This document shows, in pieces, positions 33,819 to 43,219 of a stretch of DNA of 64,000 nucleotides; position 1 is the first letter of the stretch, and each line of letters opens with the position of its first letter. The notes under the pieces were generated by a model. It saw only the letters and a program-made list of their open reading frames with translations. It did not search any database and was not told the DNA's origin. This DNA is from Streptomyces sp. 1-11 (GTDB lineage: Bacteria > Actinomycetota > Actinomycetes > Streptomycetales > Streptomycetaceae): contig NZ_BJTV01000023.1 of assembly GCF_007176755.1 (NCBI RefSeq), positions 29,481 through 93,480 of the forward strand, given 5' to 3'. Made by a program: the position numbers and the translations under genes.

Positions 33819-35312
33819 TCAGCGCCGGTGCACGCCGTTCGTCGCCTCGATCCGCTTCCACGACCGCGGCCGCGCGACGTCCGAGCCCGCCCCGGCGAGC
33901 GAGGCCGCACGGGCCGCGCGCGGGGCCGGCTTCGAGGGCTGGAACAGCCAGGTGTCGAACAGCGCAGCCAGCGGCCGGCCCGACACCCGCTCGGCGTACC
34001 TCTGGAAGTCGGCCACCGACGCGTTGCCGTACGCGTGCTCCTCGGGCCAGCCCTTCAGCACGGCGAAGAATGCGTCGTCGCCGATCTCCTCGCGCAGCGC
34101 CTGGACGGCGAGCGCCCCCCGGTCGTAGACGGCGGCGTCGAACTGGTGCTCCGGGCCGGGGTCGCCCGGCGCGACCGTCCAGAACGCGTCGTCGGCCGGA
34201 TGGGAGGCGTACACGTAGTCGGCGAGCTCCCGCGTGGTGCCTTCGCCCTCGTGCTCCGACCACAGCCACTGGGCGTAGCGCGCGAATCCCTCGTTGATCC
34301 AGATGTCCTTCCAGCCCTTCAGTGACACGTCGTCGCCGAACCACTGGTGGGCCAGCTCGTGCACGACCACCGAGGTGTTCGCGCCGTTCGCGAACTGCCG
34401 CGGGCTGTAGTAGATCCGGGTCTGCGTCTCCAGCGCGTACCCGGTGGTGGTGTTCGGCACGTAGCCGCCCGCCGAGGCGAACGGGTACGGCCCGAAGTAG
34501 CCGCTCAGCCAGTCGACGAGCTCCCCGGTGCGCTCCACGCTCGCTCGCGCGGCGCCGTCGTTGTCGCCGAGGTCCTTGCTGTAGGCGTTGAGCACCGGCA
34601 CACCGCCGTCGGACGTGCCGGTGGTGATGTCGAACCGGCCGACGGCGAGCGTGGACAGATAGGTCGCCAGCGGCTTGTTCTGCCGCCAGTTGTAGCGGGT
34701 CCAGCCCAGCTTCGAGGAGGTCGACTGCAGGGTGCCGCCCGAGATGGCCTGCGTGCCGTCGGGCACGGCCACCGACACGTCGTAGGTGGCCTTGTCGCTG
34801 GGGTGGTCGTTGCTCGGGAACCACCACCAGGCCGACTCGGGCTCGTCGGCGGCCACCGCGCCGTCCGGGGTGCGGTGCCAGGTGGTGAAGCCGTAGGCGC
34901 TCTTCGTCGACGGCACCCCGCTGTAGCGGACCACGACGGTGACGGCCGCGCCCTTGGCCAGGGGCCTGGCCGGGGTGACGACGAGTTCGTGCTCGCCCGA
35001 CCTGGTGAAGGACGCCTTGCTGCCGTCGACCCGCACCTCGCTCACGTCCAGCAGGAAGTCCAGGTCGAAGCTGGACAGATCCTGGGTGGTCCGGGCCAGG
35101 ATGGTCGCGGTGCCCTGCAACTCGTCCGTCCGCGGCTGGTACTGCAGCCTCAGGTCGTAGTGCGAGACGTCGTAGCCGCCGTTGCCGTAGTTCGGGTAGT
35201 AGGGGTCGCCGATGCCCGGCGCGCCGGGGGTGTGATTCGCGGCCGATGCCGGGATCGCCAGCAGGAGGGAGGCCGCCGCCAGTGCGCCCGGCGCGATGAT
35301 TCTGCGGTGCAC
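33819..35312 (-). CDS. Secreted M1-family zinc metallopeptidase
   Basis: 497 residues. A signal peptide (MHRRIIAPGALAAASLLLAI, cleavage after ASA) directs export. The M1 N-terminal beta domain runs from about 45 to 250. The catalytic domain has the gluzincin motif VVHELAHQWFGDD with downstream glutamate in WINEGFARYAQWLW. The usual C-terminal HEAT-like domain is short or absent, so this is a compact aminopeptidase-like member. It should remove N-terminal residues from peptides outside the cell. It is divergent from another secreted peptidase gene at 35485. Confidence 0.9.
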   Translation of the reverse strand: MHRRIIAPGALAAASLLLAIPASAANHTPGAPGIGDPYYPNYGNGGYDVSHYDLRLQYQPRTDELQGTATILARTTQDLSSFDLDFLLDVSEVRVDGSKASFTRSGEHELVVTPARPLAKGAAVTVVVRYSGVPSTKSAYGFTTWHRTPDGAVAADEPESAWWWFPSNDHPSDKATYDVSVAVPDGTQAISGGTLQSTSSKLGWTRYNWRQNKPLATYLSTLAVGRFDITTGTSDGGVPVLNAYSKDLGDNDGAARASVERTGELVDWLSGYFGPYPFASAGGYVPNTTTGYALETQTRIYYSPRQFANGANTSVVVHELAHQWFGDDVSLKGWKDIWINEGFARYAQWLWSEHEGEGTTRELADYVYASHPADDAFWTVAPGDPGPEHQFDAAVYDRGALAVQALREEIGDDAFFAVLKGWPEEHAYGNASVADFQRYAERVSGRPLAALFDTWLFQPSKPAPRAARAASLAGAGSDVARPRSWKRIEATNGVHRR

Positions 35313-35484
35313 GTCAGCTCCAAGTCGTCGGGACAGGAAGTCTGTTCGGAGCCTATTCAGTCGCTGTGGCCCCTGGCCTGTCCACGGCCCCCGTCGTCAC
35401 ACGATCGCCATTCGGCCGTCACACGCCACCCGGCTGCCGTAAGGCCCTCTTCTGCACGGGAGTTGACGGGGGTACCGTCCGCGC

Positions 35485-37434
35485 ATGCCGACACGCACGC
35501 GCTTCACGATCTGGAGAACGCTCGCGACCGCGGCCGTCGCGGCCCTGGCGGCCGCCCTCCTCACCCCGGCCGGCGCCCACGCCGCGCCGCGCGAGAGCCG
35601 GCCCGTCTACTCCTACGCACACGCCGTCCGCGAGGCCGTCTGGGTGGACACCGGCCTCGACGCGGACGGCGACGGACGCACCGACCGGGTGGCCGCCGAC
35701 ATCGTCCGGCCCTCCGAACCGGCCCGCCAGGGCCGCAAGGTGCCGGTCATCATGGACGCCAGCCCGTACTACTCCTGCTGCGGGCGCGGCAACGAGAGCC
35801 AGCGCAAGACGTACGACGCGCAGGGCCGCGTCGTCCAGATGCCGCTGTTCTACGACAACTACTTCGTCCCCCGCGGCTACGCCTTCGTCGGCGTCGACCT
35901 GACCGGAACCAACCGCTCGGACGGCTGCGTCGACGTCGGCGGCCGCTCCGAGATCCAGTCCGCCAAGGCGGTGATCGACTGGCTGAACGGCCGCGCCAGG
36001 GCGTACACGAGCCGCACCGGCGCCACGACCGTCAGGGCCGGCTGGACCAACGGCAGGACCGGCATGATCGGCAAGAGCTGGGACGGCACCATCGCCAACG
36101 GCGTCGCCGCCACCGGCGTGCGGGGCCTGAAGACCATCGTCCCGATCAGCGCCATCTCCTCCTGGTACGACTACTACTTCGCCCAGGGCGCCCCGCTCTA
36201 CGACGGCGGCCCCGACGACCTGGCCGGATACGTCGAGAGCGACGCCGCCCACGCGGCCTGCGCGGCCGTACGGAAGAAGCTCGCCGACGGCAGCCCGCGC
36301 AGCGGCGACTGGACCCCGCTGTGGACCGAACGCGACTACGTGAAGGACGCGGCCCGGGTACGCGCGAGCGTGTTCCTCGCCCACGGCATGCAGGACCTCA
36401 ACGTGCGCACCAAGCACTTCGGCCAGTGGTGGGACGCGCTGGCCAGACACGGCGTCGAACGCAAGATCTGGCTCTCCCAGACCGGGCACGTCGACCCCTT
36501 CGACTACCGGCGCGGCGCCTGGGTCGACACCCTGCACCGCTGGTTCGACCACGAACTCCTCGGCTACGGCAACGGCATCGACCGCGAGCCGATGGCCGAC
36601 ATCGAACGCCGTCCCGACCAGTGGGTCACCTCCCGGGCCTGGCCGCCGCAGGGCACCCGGGCCACCACCCTGCGCCCGGCCCCCGGCGCGCGGGCGGGCG
36701 TCGGCACCCTTGGCCTGCGCCCGGCCGCCGGCACCGAGACGTTCACCGACGACCCGGCGCTGAGCGAGACCGACTGGGCCGCCCGGCTCACCACACCCAC
36801 CCCCGAGAAGGCCGGCTTCCTCACCGCACCGCTCACCCGCGACCTGCGCCTGTCCGGCTCCTCCCGGGTGACCGTCACCGTCACCCCGAGCACCGCCTCG
36901 GCCCACCTGTCCGCCGTCCTGGTGGACCTCGGCCCGGACACCGTCCGCGACTACGCCGACGCGGCCGAGGGGATCACCACGCTCGCCGACCGCGACTGCT
37001 GGGGCGAGAGCACCCCGGGGGACAGCGCCTGCTTCAGGAAGACGGAGGCCAGGACGGTCCGGACCGACTACACGGTGTTCAGCCGGGGCTGGGCCGACCT
37101 CGGCCACCACGCCTCGCTCGGCAAGGGCGTGCCGCTGATCCCGGGCAAGGCCGTCGCGATGACCCTGGACCTGGCCGCCACCGACCATGTGATCCCCCGG
37201 GGCCACCGCCTCGCGCTGGTCGTCGCCGGCACGGACCGTGACCTGATCGACCCGCCGTCCACCCGGCCGTCCCTCACCCTGGACCTGGCCCGCACGTCGG
37301 CGCGGCTCCCGCTGGCCGGAGGCCCGGCGGCGTTCGCCGGGGCCGTCTCCGGCAGCACGCCCGCCGCTCCCGCATCCCGGCGGCTGACCGGCGTCGGCGC
37401 ACCGGAGCGCACCGAGCACATCCCCGCGCCCTGA
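35485..37434 (+). CDS. Secreted S15-family peptidase (Xaa-Pro dipeptidyl-peptidase-like)
   Basis: 649 residues. A signal peptide (RTLATAAVAALAAALLTPAG, cleavage after AHA) is followed by an alpha/beta hydrolase with nucleophile serine in GMIGKSWDGTIANG, acid in HGMQDLNV and histidine in QTGHVDPF. A C-terminal jelly-roll of the CocE/NonD type covers about 395-600. Such enzymes release Xaa-Pro dipeptides or hydrolyse related amides or esters. TACCGT 6 nt before the ATG suggests a leaderless transcript. Its stop is 4 bp from the convergent D-amino-acid oxidase gene. Confidence 0.9.
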   Translation: MPTRTRFTIWRTLATAAVAALAAALLTPAGAHAAPRESRPVYSYAHAVREAVWVDTGLDADGDGRTDRVAADIVRPSEPARQGRKVPVIMDASPYYSCCGRGNESQRKTYDAQGRVVQMPLFYDNYFVPRGYAFVGVDLTGTNRSDGCVDVGGRSEIQSAKAVIDWLNGRARAYTSRTGATTVRAGWTNGRTGMIGKSWDGTIANGVAATGVRGLKTIVPISAISSWYDYYFAQGAPLYDGGPDDLAGYVESDAAHAACAAVRKKLADGSPRSGDWTPLWTERDYVKDAARVRASVFLAHGMQDLNVRTKHFGQWWDALARHGVERKIWLSQTGHVDPFDYRRGAWVDTLHRWFDHELLGYGNGIDREPMADIERRPDQWVTSRAWPPQGTRATTLRPAPGARAGVGTLGLRPAAGTETFTDDPALSETDWAARLTTPTPEKAGFLTAPLTRDLRLSGSSRVTVTVTPSTASAHLSAVLVDLGPDTVRDYADAAEGITTLADRDCWGESTPGDSACFRKTEARTVRTDYTVFSRGWADLGHHASLGKGVPLIPGKAVAMTLDLAATDHVIPRGHRLALVVAGTDRDLIDPPSTRPSLTLDLARTSARLPLAGGPAAFAGAVSGSTPAAPASRRLTGVGAPERTEHIPAP

Positions 37435-37438
37435 CCCC

Positions 37439-38380
37439 TCAGGCGGCCGGGTCCACGACCAGCCCGGCCGCCCGACGGGCGCAGCCCCAGGCCACCGTGA
37501 TCCCGGCACCGCCGTGGCCGTAGTTGTGCACCAGCGGCCGCCCGTCCGGCAGCGGCCGGCGTTCCAGGCGCACCGCGTCCCGGGCGGGCCGCAGACCCAC
37601 CCGGTGCGCCAGGACCCGCGCACCGGCGAGCTCCGGCCGGATCCGCGCGCACCGCGCGACGATCGCCTCGGCGGTCGCGGGATCCGGCTCCAGCGACCAG
37701 TCGTCGTCCTCGGCCGTACCGCCGAGGAGCAGCCCGCCCGGCTGCGGGATGAAGTAGGCCGAGTCGGCGGAGGAGTGGGCGACGGAGGTGTACCAGGTCG
37801 TGATCCCCGGGTTCTCCACCACGACGAGCTGCCCGCGCACCGGGCGCACCGCCGGGTCCGGCACCAGCGAACGAGAGCCCAGGCCAGTGCAGTTGACCAC
37901 GGCGCCGGCGGGCACCGCCGCGAGGTCGGTCACCTCCCGCTCCTCGACCGTCCCCCCGGCCCTCGTCAACCGCCCCCGCAGCCACGTCAGATGGACCGGC
38001 ATGTCGATCACCGGCAGCCGCGCCGCCAGACCCCCGGGCACCGCCCGCAGTCCCGGCACCCGGCCCGCCCAGTCGCCCAGCTCGTCCAGCCCCGTCCCCG
38101 CGTGCACACCCTCGACCAGGCGTACGCCCGTCTCCGCGGGGCGGGCGGCCAGCTCCTCGTACACCGCCAGGGATTCCAGCGCCCAGGCGCCGACCAGTGG
38201 TTCGGGTTCGATCCGGTACGGCCACCACAGCCCGCCGGCCACCGCCGAGGTCGTGCGTTCGGCGGGCTCGCGCGCCCACACCCGCACCCGCCGCCCGGAC
38301 TCGGCCAGCACCACGGCCGTCGTCAGGCCCGCGATCCCGCCGCCGACCACGATCACTTCGTCACTCGTCACGCGTTCCAC
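37439..38380 (-). CDS. D-amino-acid oxidase (FAD-dependent)
   Basis: 313 residues. The FAD-binding fold is EVIVVGGGIAGLTTAVVLAE near the N terminus. DAO-type residues follow: AGGLWWPYRIEP, VVNCTGLGSRSL, VRGQLVVVENPG, and the C-terminal HNYGHGGAGITVAWGCA, whose HNYGHGG block is diagnostic for D-amino-acid oxidases. It oxidises D-amino acids to keto acids with H2O2 and ammonia. GTG 38380 is supported by TAGCGT 6 nt upstream, a likely leaderless start; an internal GTG four codons later is possible. Confidence 0.9.
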   Translation of the reverse strand: MERVTSDEVIVVGGGIAGLTTAVVLAESGRRVRVWAREPAERTTSAVAGGLWWPYRIEPEPLVGAWALESLAVYEELAARPAETGVRLVEGVHAGTGLDELGDWAGRVPGLRAVPGGLAARLPVIDMPVHLTWLRGRLTRAGGTVEEREVTDLAAVPAGAVVNCTGLGSRSLVPDPAVRPVRGQLVVVENPGITTWYTSVAHSSADSAYFIPQPGGLLLGGTAEDDDWSLEPDPATAEAIVARCARIRPELAGARVLAHRVGLRPARDAVRLERRPLPDGRPLVHNYGHGGAGITVAWGCARRAAGLVVDPAA

Positions 38381-38429
38381 ACCCAGACGCTAGACGGAGA
38401 CGCCGCGCAGCGCTCACACCCCTGACGGT

Positions 38430-38693
38430 ATGGGAATACTCACAGCATGTCCCCCGCATACGCGGGCCGTCGCCGGCGGCGCCGCGGACGTCGAGGTGAC
38501 CTCCGCCTGCCGGGTCCGGGTGACCGCGTACCGGCTCGGCCTGCTCGGCCGCGCCCACGTGCGGGACGTCTTCGACGGCGTCCTCGAGCCGGGCCGCCAC
38601 CGCATCGCGCTGGACCCGAAGGCGGTCAGGGGGGAGTCCTTCGTGGTGGCCCGGACCACGGGGAGCGTGCTGGTGCGGCCGGTGGGTGGGTGA
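38430..38693 (+). CDS. Small hypothetical protein, FlgD-Ig-like fold possible
   Basis: 87 residues with codon bias like its neighbours, so probably real. DVEVTSACRVRVTAYRLGLL, then GRAHVRDVFDGVLEPGRHRI, then SFVVARTTGSVLVRPV recalls the FlgD-type Ig-like module (hydrophobic strand, LLGR, V-DG-L-PGRH). No signal peptide is visible, and the first 20 residues look unstructured. The start is uncertain. It does not fit a known Streptomyces family that I recognise. Confidence 0.5.
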   Translation: MGILTACPPHTRAVAGGAADVEVTSACRVRVTAYRLGLLGRAHVRDVFDGVLEPGRHRIALDPKAVRGESFVVARTTGSVLVRPVGG

Positions 38694-38769
38694 GGGGCGG
38701 ACCAGGGCGCCGCCCGACGGCGGGCACCAGGACAGCGGCCGCGCCGGGGACATTAGGATCGGCGCTCTG

Positions 38770-40413
38770 ATGACTGCCACCCTTGTCGCCAAGAACCTCG
38801 CCGCCGGGCACGGCGACCGCTCCCTGTTCGCCGGACTCGACCTCGTCGTCGCACCGGGAGACGTGATCGGTCTCGTCGGTGTCAACGGCGCCGGGAAATC
38901 CACGCTGCTGCGGCTGCTCGCCGGCCTGACCCCGCCCGAGCAGGGCGAACTGCGGATCTCCCCGCCGACCGCGACCGTCGGCCACCTGCCGCAGGAGCCG
39001 GAGCGCAGGCCGGGGGAGACCGTCGGTGAGTTCCTGGCCCGCCGCACCGGCGTCGCCGAGGCGCAGCGGGTGATGGACGAGGCCACCCAGGCCCTGGTCG
39101 ACGGCGCACCGGGCGCCGACGACGCCTACGCGGCGAGCCTGGAGCGCTGGCTCGGCCTCGGCGGCGCCGACCTGGAGGAACGCGCCGAGGAGGTGGCCGA
39201 CTCCCTGGGCCTCGCCGTCGGCCTCGACCAGCCGATGACCTCCCTGTCCGGCGGCCAGGCGGCCCGCGCCGGCCTCGCCTCCCTGCTGCTCTCCCGCTAC
39301 GACGTCTTCCTCCTGGACGAGCCCACCAACGACCTCGACCTGGACGGCCTGGAGCGGCTGGAACGCTTCGTCACCGGCCTGCGCGCGGGCACCGTGGTGG
39401 TCAGCCACGACCGCGAGTTCCTGGTCCGCACGGTCACCAAGGTCCTCGAACTGGATCTGGCCCAGGGGCGGGTCAACCTCTACGGCGGCGGCTACGAGGC
39501 CTATCTGGAGGAGCGCGAGGTGGCCCGCCGGCACGCCCGCGAGGAGTACGAGGAGTACGCCGACAAGCGGGGCGCGCTCCAGGACCGCGCGCAGACGCAG
39601 CGCTCGTGGATGGACAAGGGCGTGAAGAACGCCCGGCGCAAGGCCGGCAACGACAACGACAAGATCGGCCGCAAGTTCCGCAGCGAGGCGAGCGAGAAGC
39701 AGGCCGCCAAGGCCCGGCAGACCCAGCGCATGATCGAACGCCTCGAGGTCGTGGAGGAGCCGCGCAAGGAGTGGGAGCTGCGCATGGAGATCGCGGCCGC
39801 ACCGCGCTCCGGGGCGGTCGTGGCGACCCTGCGCGACGCCGAGGTGCGGCGCGGGGACTTCGCCTTCGGACCGGTGTCGCTCCAGATCGACTGGGCGGAC
39901 CGGGTGGCGGTCACCGGGGCGAACGGCGCCGGCAAGTCCACCCTGCTGGGCGCGCTGCTGGGCCGGGTCCCGCTGGACTCCGGGCACGCCGCCCTGGGCT
40001 CGGGCGTCCTGGTCGGCGAGGTCGACCAGGCCCGCCTGCTGTTCCACGGCCCCGAGACGCTCCTCGACGCCTTCTGCGCGGCCGTGCCCGACACCGAGCC
40101 GGCGGAGGTCCGCACCCTGCTCGCCAAGTTCGGCCTGAAGTCCACGCATGTGCTGCGCCCGGCCGCGACCCTCTCCCCGGGCGAACGCACCCGCGCGGCG
40201 CTGGCGCTGCTGCAGGGCCGCGGAGTCAACCTCCTCGTCCTCGACGAGCCGACGAACCACCTCGACCTGCCCGCGATCGAACAGCTGGAGTCGGCCCTCG
40301 ACGCCTACGAGGGCACCCTCCTGCTGGTCACCCACGACCGCCGCATGCTGGACGCGGTCCGGGTGACCCGGCGCCTCGAGGTCGCCGCGGGCAAGGTGAC
40401 CGAGCAGTCCTGA
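38770..40413 (+). CDS. ABC-F family ATPase (second, antibiotic-resistance-like or translation factor)
   Basis: 547 residues with two cassettes and no membrane helices. NBD1 shows GVNGAGKST, SLSGGQAARAGLASLLLSRY and VFLLDEPTNDLDL. The coiled-coil linker (about 230-320) is long and very charged (EEYEEYADKRGALQDRAQTQ), and NBD2 shows GANGAGKST, LSPGERTRAALALLQG and LLVLDEPTNHLDL. TAGGAT lies 10 nt before the ATG, suggesting a leaderless or near-leaderless transcript, unlike the ABC-F gene at 18723 with its long leader. Its role on the ribosome is inferred from the family. Confidence 0.87.
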   Translation: MTATLVAKNLAAGHGDRSLFAGLDLVVAPGDVIGLVGVNGAGKSTLLRLLAGLTPPEQGELRISPPTATVGHLPQEPERRPGETVGEFLARRTGVAEAQRVMDEATQALVDGAPGADDAYAASLERWLGLGGADLEERAEEVADSLGLAVGLDQPMTSLSGGQAARAGLASLLLSRYDVFLLDEPTNDLDLDGLERLERFVTGLRAGTVVVSHDREFLVRTVTKVLELDLAQGRVNLYGGGYEAYLEEREVARRHAREEYEEYADKRGALQDRAQTQRSWMDKGVKNARRKAGNDNDKIGRKFRSEASEKQAAKARQTQRMIERLEVVEEPRKEWELRMEIAAAPRSGAVVATLRDAEVRRGDFAFGPVSLQIDWADRVAVTGANGAGKSTLLGALLGRVPLDSGHAALGSGVLVGEVDQARLLFHGPETLLDAFCAAVPDTEPAEVRTLLAKFGLKSTHVLRPAATLSPGERTRAALALLQGRGVNLLVLDEPTNHLDLPAIEQLESALDAYEGTLLLVTHDRRMLDAVRVTRRLEVAAGKVTEQS

Positions 40414-40592
40414 GGGCCTGTCCGGCCCTTGGCGCCGGATCGGCCCGCGGCGTCCGGTGCCGTGCATCGCGAGGCGGAGGGCCGCCCTCGTACTGGAGTA
40501 CGGGATGTACCGGGGCGTACCCGACAACGCCCTGCGCGGTGCGGTGCCAGGCGTCGCGGGCCCGGCGGGAATCGTCAGACAGGCCCTGGCCG
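40413..40592 (-). repeat. Dispersed intergenic repeat, inverted full copy (C)
   Basis: On the minus strand it aligns through its length with 15126-15288. Shared blocks are CCCGCCGGGCCCGCG, TGGCACCGCACC, CGTTGTCGGG, GTACATC, GAGGGCGG and GATGCACGGCACCGGACG. It carries about 17 extra bases in the middle. It starts at the ABC-F stop codon and lies between convergent genes. Confidence 0.8.
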
Positions 40593-40638
40593 CCCTCAGC
40601 GGCCGGGGCCGGGGCGGCTCGCCCCGGCCCCGGCACGC

Positions 40639-43038
40639 TCAGCGGCGGCCGTTCTTCGGGTCCAGCAGGCCGGCGCGGCGCAGCGCGTCGGCCATCGCGC
40701 TGTTGGCCGGAGCCGGGGCCTGACGGGCGCCCCGGTCGCCGCCGCGGCCCTGGCCGCCCTGGCGCTGGCCCTGGCCGCCCTGCCGCTGCTGGGGCGGGCG
40801 GGCGCCGCCGCGCTGCGGCCGGCCACCGCCCTGGCCACCGCCCTGGCCCTGGGGCGCGGCCTCGTCGTCCAGCCGCAGGGTCAGCGCGATCCGCTTGCGC
40901 GGGATGTCCACGTCCAGGACCTTCACCTTGACGATGTCGCCGGGCTTCGCCACGTCCCGCGGGTCCTTGACGAACGTCTTCGACATCGCCGACACGTGCA
41001 CCAGTCCGTCCTGGTGGACGCCGATGTCCACGAACGCGCCGAAGGCGGCCACGTTCGTGACCACACCCTCCAGGACCATCCCGGAGGACAGGTCGGAGAT
41101 CTTCTCCACGCCCTCCTTGAAGGTGGCCGTCCTGAAGGCCGGACGCGGGTCGCGGCCGGGCTTCTCCAGCTCCTTGAGGATGTCCGTGACGGTCGGCAGA
41201 CCGAAGGTGTCGTCCACGAAGTCGGCGGGCCGCAGCGAGCGCAGCGCGCTCGTGTTGCCGATCAGGGACGCGACGTCCTGCCCCGAGGTCTTCACCATGC
41301 GCCGCACCACCGGGTACGACTCGGGGTGCACGCTGGAGAAGTCCAGCGGGTCGTCGCCGCCGCGGATGCGCAGGAAGCCCGCGCACTGCTCGTACGCCTT
41401 GGGACCGAGCCGCGGCACCTTCTTCAGCTCCGCGCGGGAGGCGAACGGGCCGTTCTGGTCGCGGTGCGCGACGATGTTCTCGGCGAGTCCGGCCGAGACG
41501 CCCGACACCCGCGCGAGCAGCGGCACGGACGCGGTGTTGACGTCCACGCCGACGCCGTTCACACAGTCCTCGACCACCGCGTCCAGCGAACGCGACAGCT
41601 TCACCTCGGACAGGTCGTGCTGGTACTGGCCGACCCCGATCGACTTCGGGTCGATCTTCACCAGCTCCGCCAGCGGGTCCTGCAGCCGGCGCGCGATGGA
41701 GACCGCGCCGCGCAGCGACACGTCCATGCCGGGCAGCTCCTGCGAGGCGTACTGGGAGGCCGAGTACACCGACGCGCCCGCCTCGGACACCATCACCTTG
41801 GTGAGCTTCAGCTCCGGGTGCTTCGCGATCAGTTCGGCGGCGAGTCTGTCGGTCTCCCGGGACGCCGTGCCGTTGCCGATCGCGACCAGCTCGACCGCGT
41901 GCTCCTTGGCGAGCCGCGCCAGCTTGGCGATCGCCTCGTCCCACTTGTTGGCCGGGACGTGCGGGTAGATCACGTCCGTGGCGACGGCCTTGCCGGTCGC
42001 GTCCACCACGGCGACCTTCACGCCCGTGCGGAAGCCGGGGTCCAGGCCCAGCGTGGCCCGGGTGCCGGCCGGCGCGGCCAGCAGCAGGTCGCGCAGGTTC
42101 GCGGCGAAGACGTTCACCGCCTCGTCCTCCGCGGCCGTCCGCAGCCGCAGCCGGAGGTCGATGCCCAGGTGGACCAGGACGCGGGTGCGCCAGGCCCAGC
42201 GGACCGTGTCCGTCAGCCACTTGTCGGCGGGGCGGCCGCGGTCGGCGATGCCGAAGCGGTGCGCGATCGCGCCCTCGTACGAGGACGGGCCCTCGGTGGC
42301 CTCCTCCGGTTCCAGGACGAGGTCCAGGACCTCCTCCTTCTCGCCGCGCAGCATGGCGAGGACGCGGTGCGAGGGCAGCTCGGTGAACGGCTCGGCGAAG
42401 TCGAAGTAGTCGGCGAACTTGGCGCCGGCCTCCTCCTTGCCCTCGCGCACCTTGGCGGCCAGCCGCCCGCGCACCCACATGCGCTCGCGCAGCTCGCCGA
42501 TCAGGTCGGCGTCCTCCGAGAACCGCTCGGTCAGGATCGCCCGCGCGCCGTCCAGCGCGGCCTGCGTGTCGGCGACGCCCTTGTCCGCGTCGACGAAGGC
42601 GGCGGCGGCCGCCTGCGGGTCGACCGACGGGTCGCCCAGCAGCCCCTCGGCGAGCGGTTCCAGGCCCGCCTCGCGCGCGATCTGGGCCTTGGTGCGCCGC
42701 TTGGGCTTGTAGGGGAGGTAGACGTCCTCCAGCCGCGCCTTGGTCTCGGCGCCGCGGATCCGGGCCTCCAGCTCCTCCGTGAGCTTGCCCTGCTCGCGCA
42801 CCGACTCCAGGATCGCCGTACGACGGTCCTCCAGCTCCCGCAGGTAGCGCAGCCGCTCCTCGATCGTGCGCAGCTGCGCGTCGTCGAGCATCTCGGTCGC
42901 TTCCTTGCGGTAGCGGGCGATGAAGGGCACCGTCGAACCGCCGTCGAGCAGTTCGACCGCGGCCCTCACCTGCCGCTCGCGTACGCCGAGTTCCCCGGCG
43001 ATCCTGTCTTCGATGGACCCTACGAGGGGTGTCGTCAC
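40639..43038 (-). CDS. tex: Tex-family transcription accessory / RNA-binding protein
   Basis: 799 residues with the full Tex layout: N-terminal helical domain (VPFIARYRKEATEMLDDAQL, VYLPYKPKRRTKAQIAREAG), YqgF/RNase-H-like domain (GLDPGFRTGVKVAVVDATGK), helix-hairpin-helix region (VPRLGPKAYEQCAGFLRIRG) and a C-terminal S1 domain (GMVLEGVVTNVAAFGAFVDI). The S1 part is followed by a low-complexity tail rich in Gln, Gly and Arg (about 720-775), RGG-like and probably RNA-binding. Tex proteins act in transcription and RNA surveillance; the exact task in Streptomyces is not known. Confidence 0.94.
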   Translation of the reverse strand: MTTPLVGSIEDRIAGELGVRERQVRAAVELLDGGSTVPFIARYRKEATEMLDDAQLRTIEERLRYLRELEDRRTAILESVREQGKLTEELEARIRGAETKARLEDVYLPYKPKRRTKAQIAREAGLEPLAEGLLGDPSVDPQAAAAAFVDADKGVADTQAALDGARAILTERFSEDADLIGELRERMWVRGRLAAKVREGKEEAGAKFADYFDFAEPFTELPSHRVLAMLRGEKEEVLDLVLEPEEATEGPSSYEGAIAHRFGIADRGRPADKWLTDTVRWAWRTRVLVHLGIDLRLRLRTAAEDEAVNVFAANLRDLLLAAPAGTRATLGLDPGFRTGVKVAVVDATGKAVATDVIYPHVPANKWDEAIAKLARLAKEHAVELVAIGNGTASRETDRLAAELIAKHPELKLTKVMVSEAGASVYSASQYASQELPGMDVSLRGAVSIARRLQDPLAELVKIDPKSIGVGQYQHDLSEVKLSRSLDAVVEDCVNGVGVDVNTASVPLLARVSGVSAGLAENIVAHRDQNGPFASRAELKKVPRLGPKAYEQCAGFLRIRGGDDPLDFSSVHPESYPVVRRMVKTSGQDVASLIGNTSALRSLRPADFVDDTFGLPTVTDILKELEKPGRDPRPAFRTATFKEGVEKISDLSSGMVLEGVVTNVAAFGAFVDIGVHQDGLVHVSAMSKTFVKDPRDVAKPGDIVKVKVLDVDIPRKRIALTLRLDDEAAPQGQGGGQGGGRPQRGGARPPQQRQGGQGQRQGGQGRGGDRGARQAPAPANSAMADALRRAGLLDPKNGRR

Positions 43039-43219
43039 GATCCCGTACCGCCTTCTCCACTGAGGTTGCGCGGCAATTGTGGCAGGTGGAAGCCGACAAC
43101 CGGGGATCAGGCCGACACGCGGCCCGCCGCGGGCCGCGGAAGCCGGGCCCCGCCGCCCCGGGCAACGGACGAGGCACCGCCCGCGCTCCTCGCGGCCGGC
43201 CCGCGCGCCGGGCGCCGGC

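Noticed and set aside
40457..40723. 88-codon ORF in repeat copy C
   Set aside because: Same reason: repeat-derived translation, matching the ORF in copy B.
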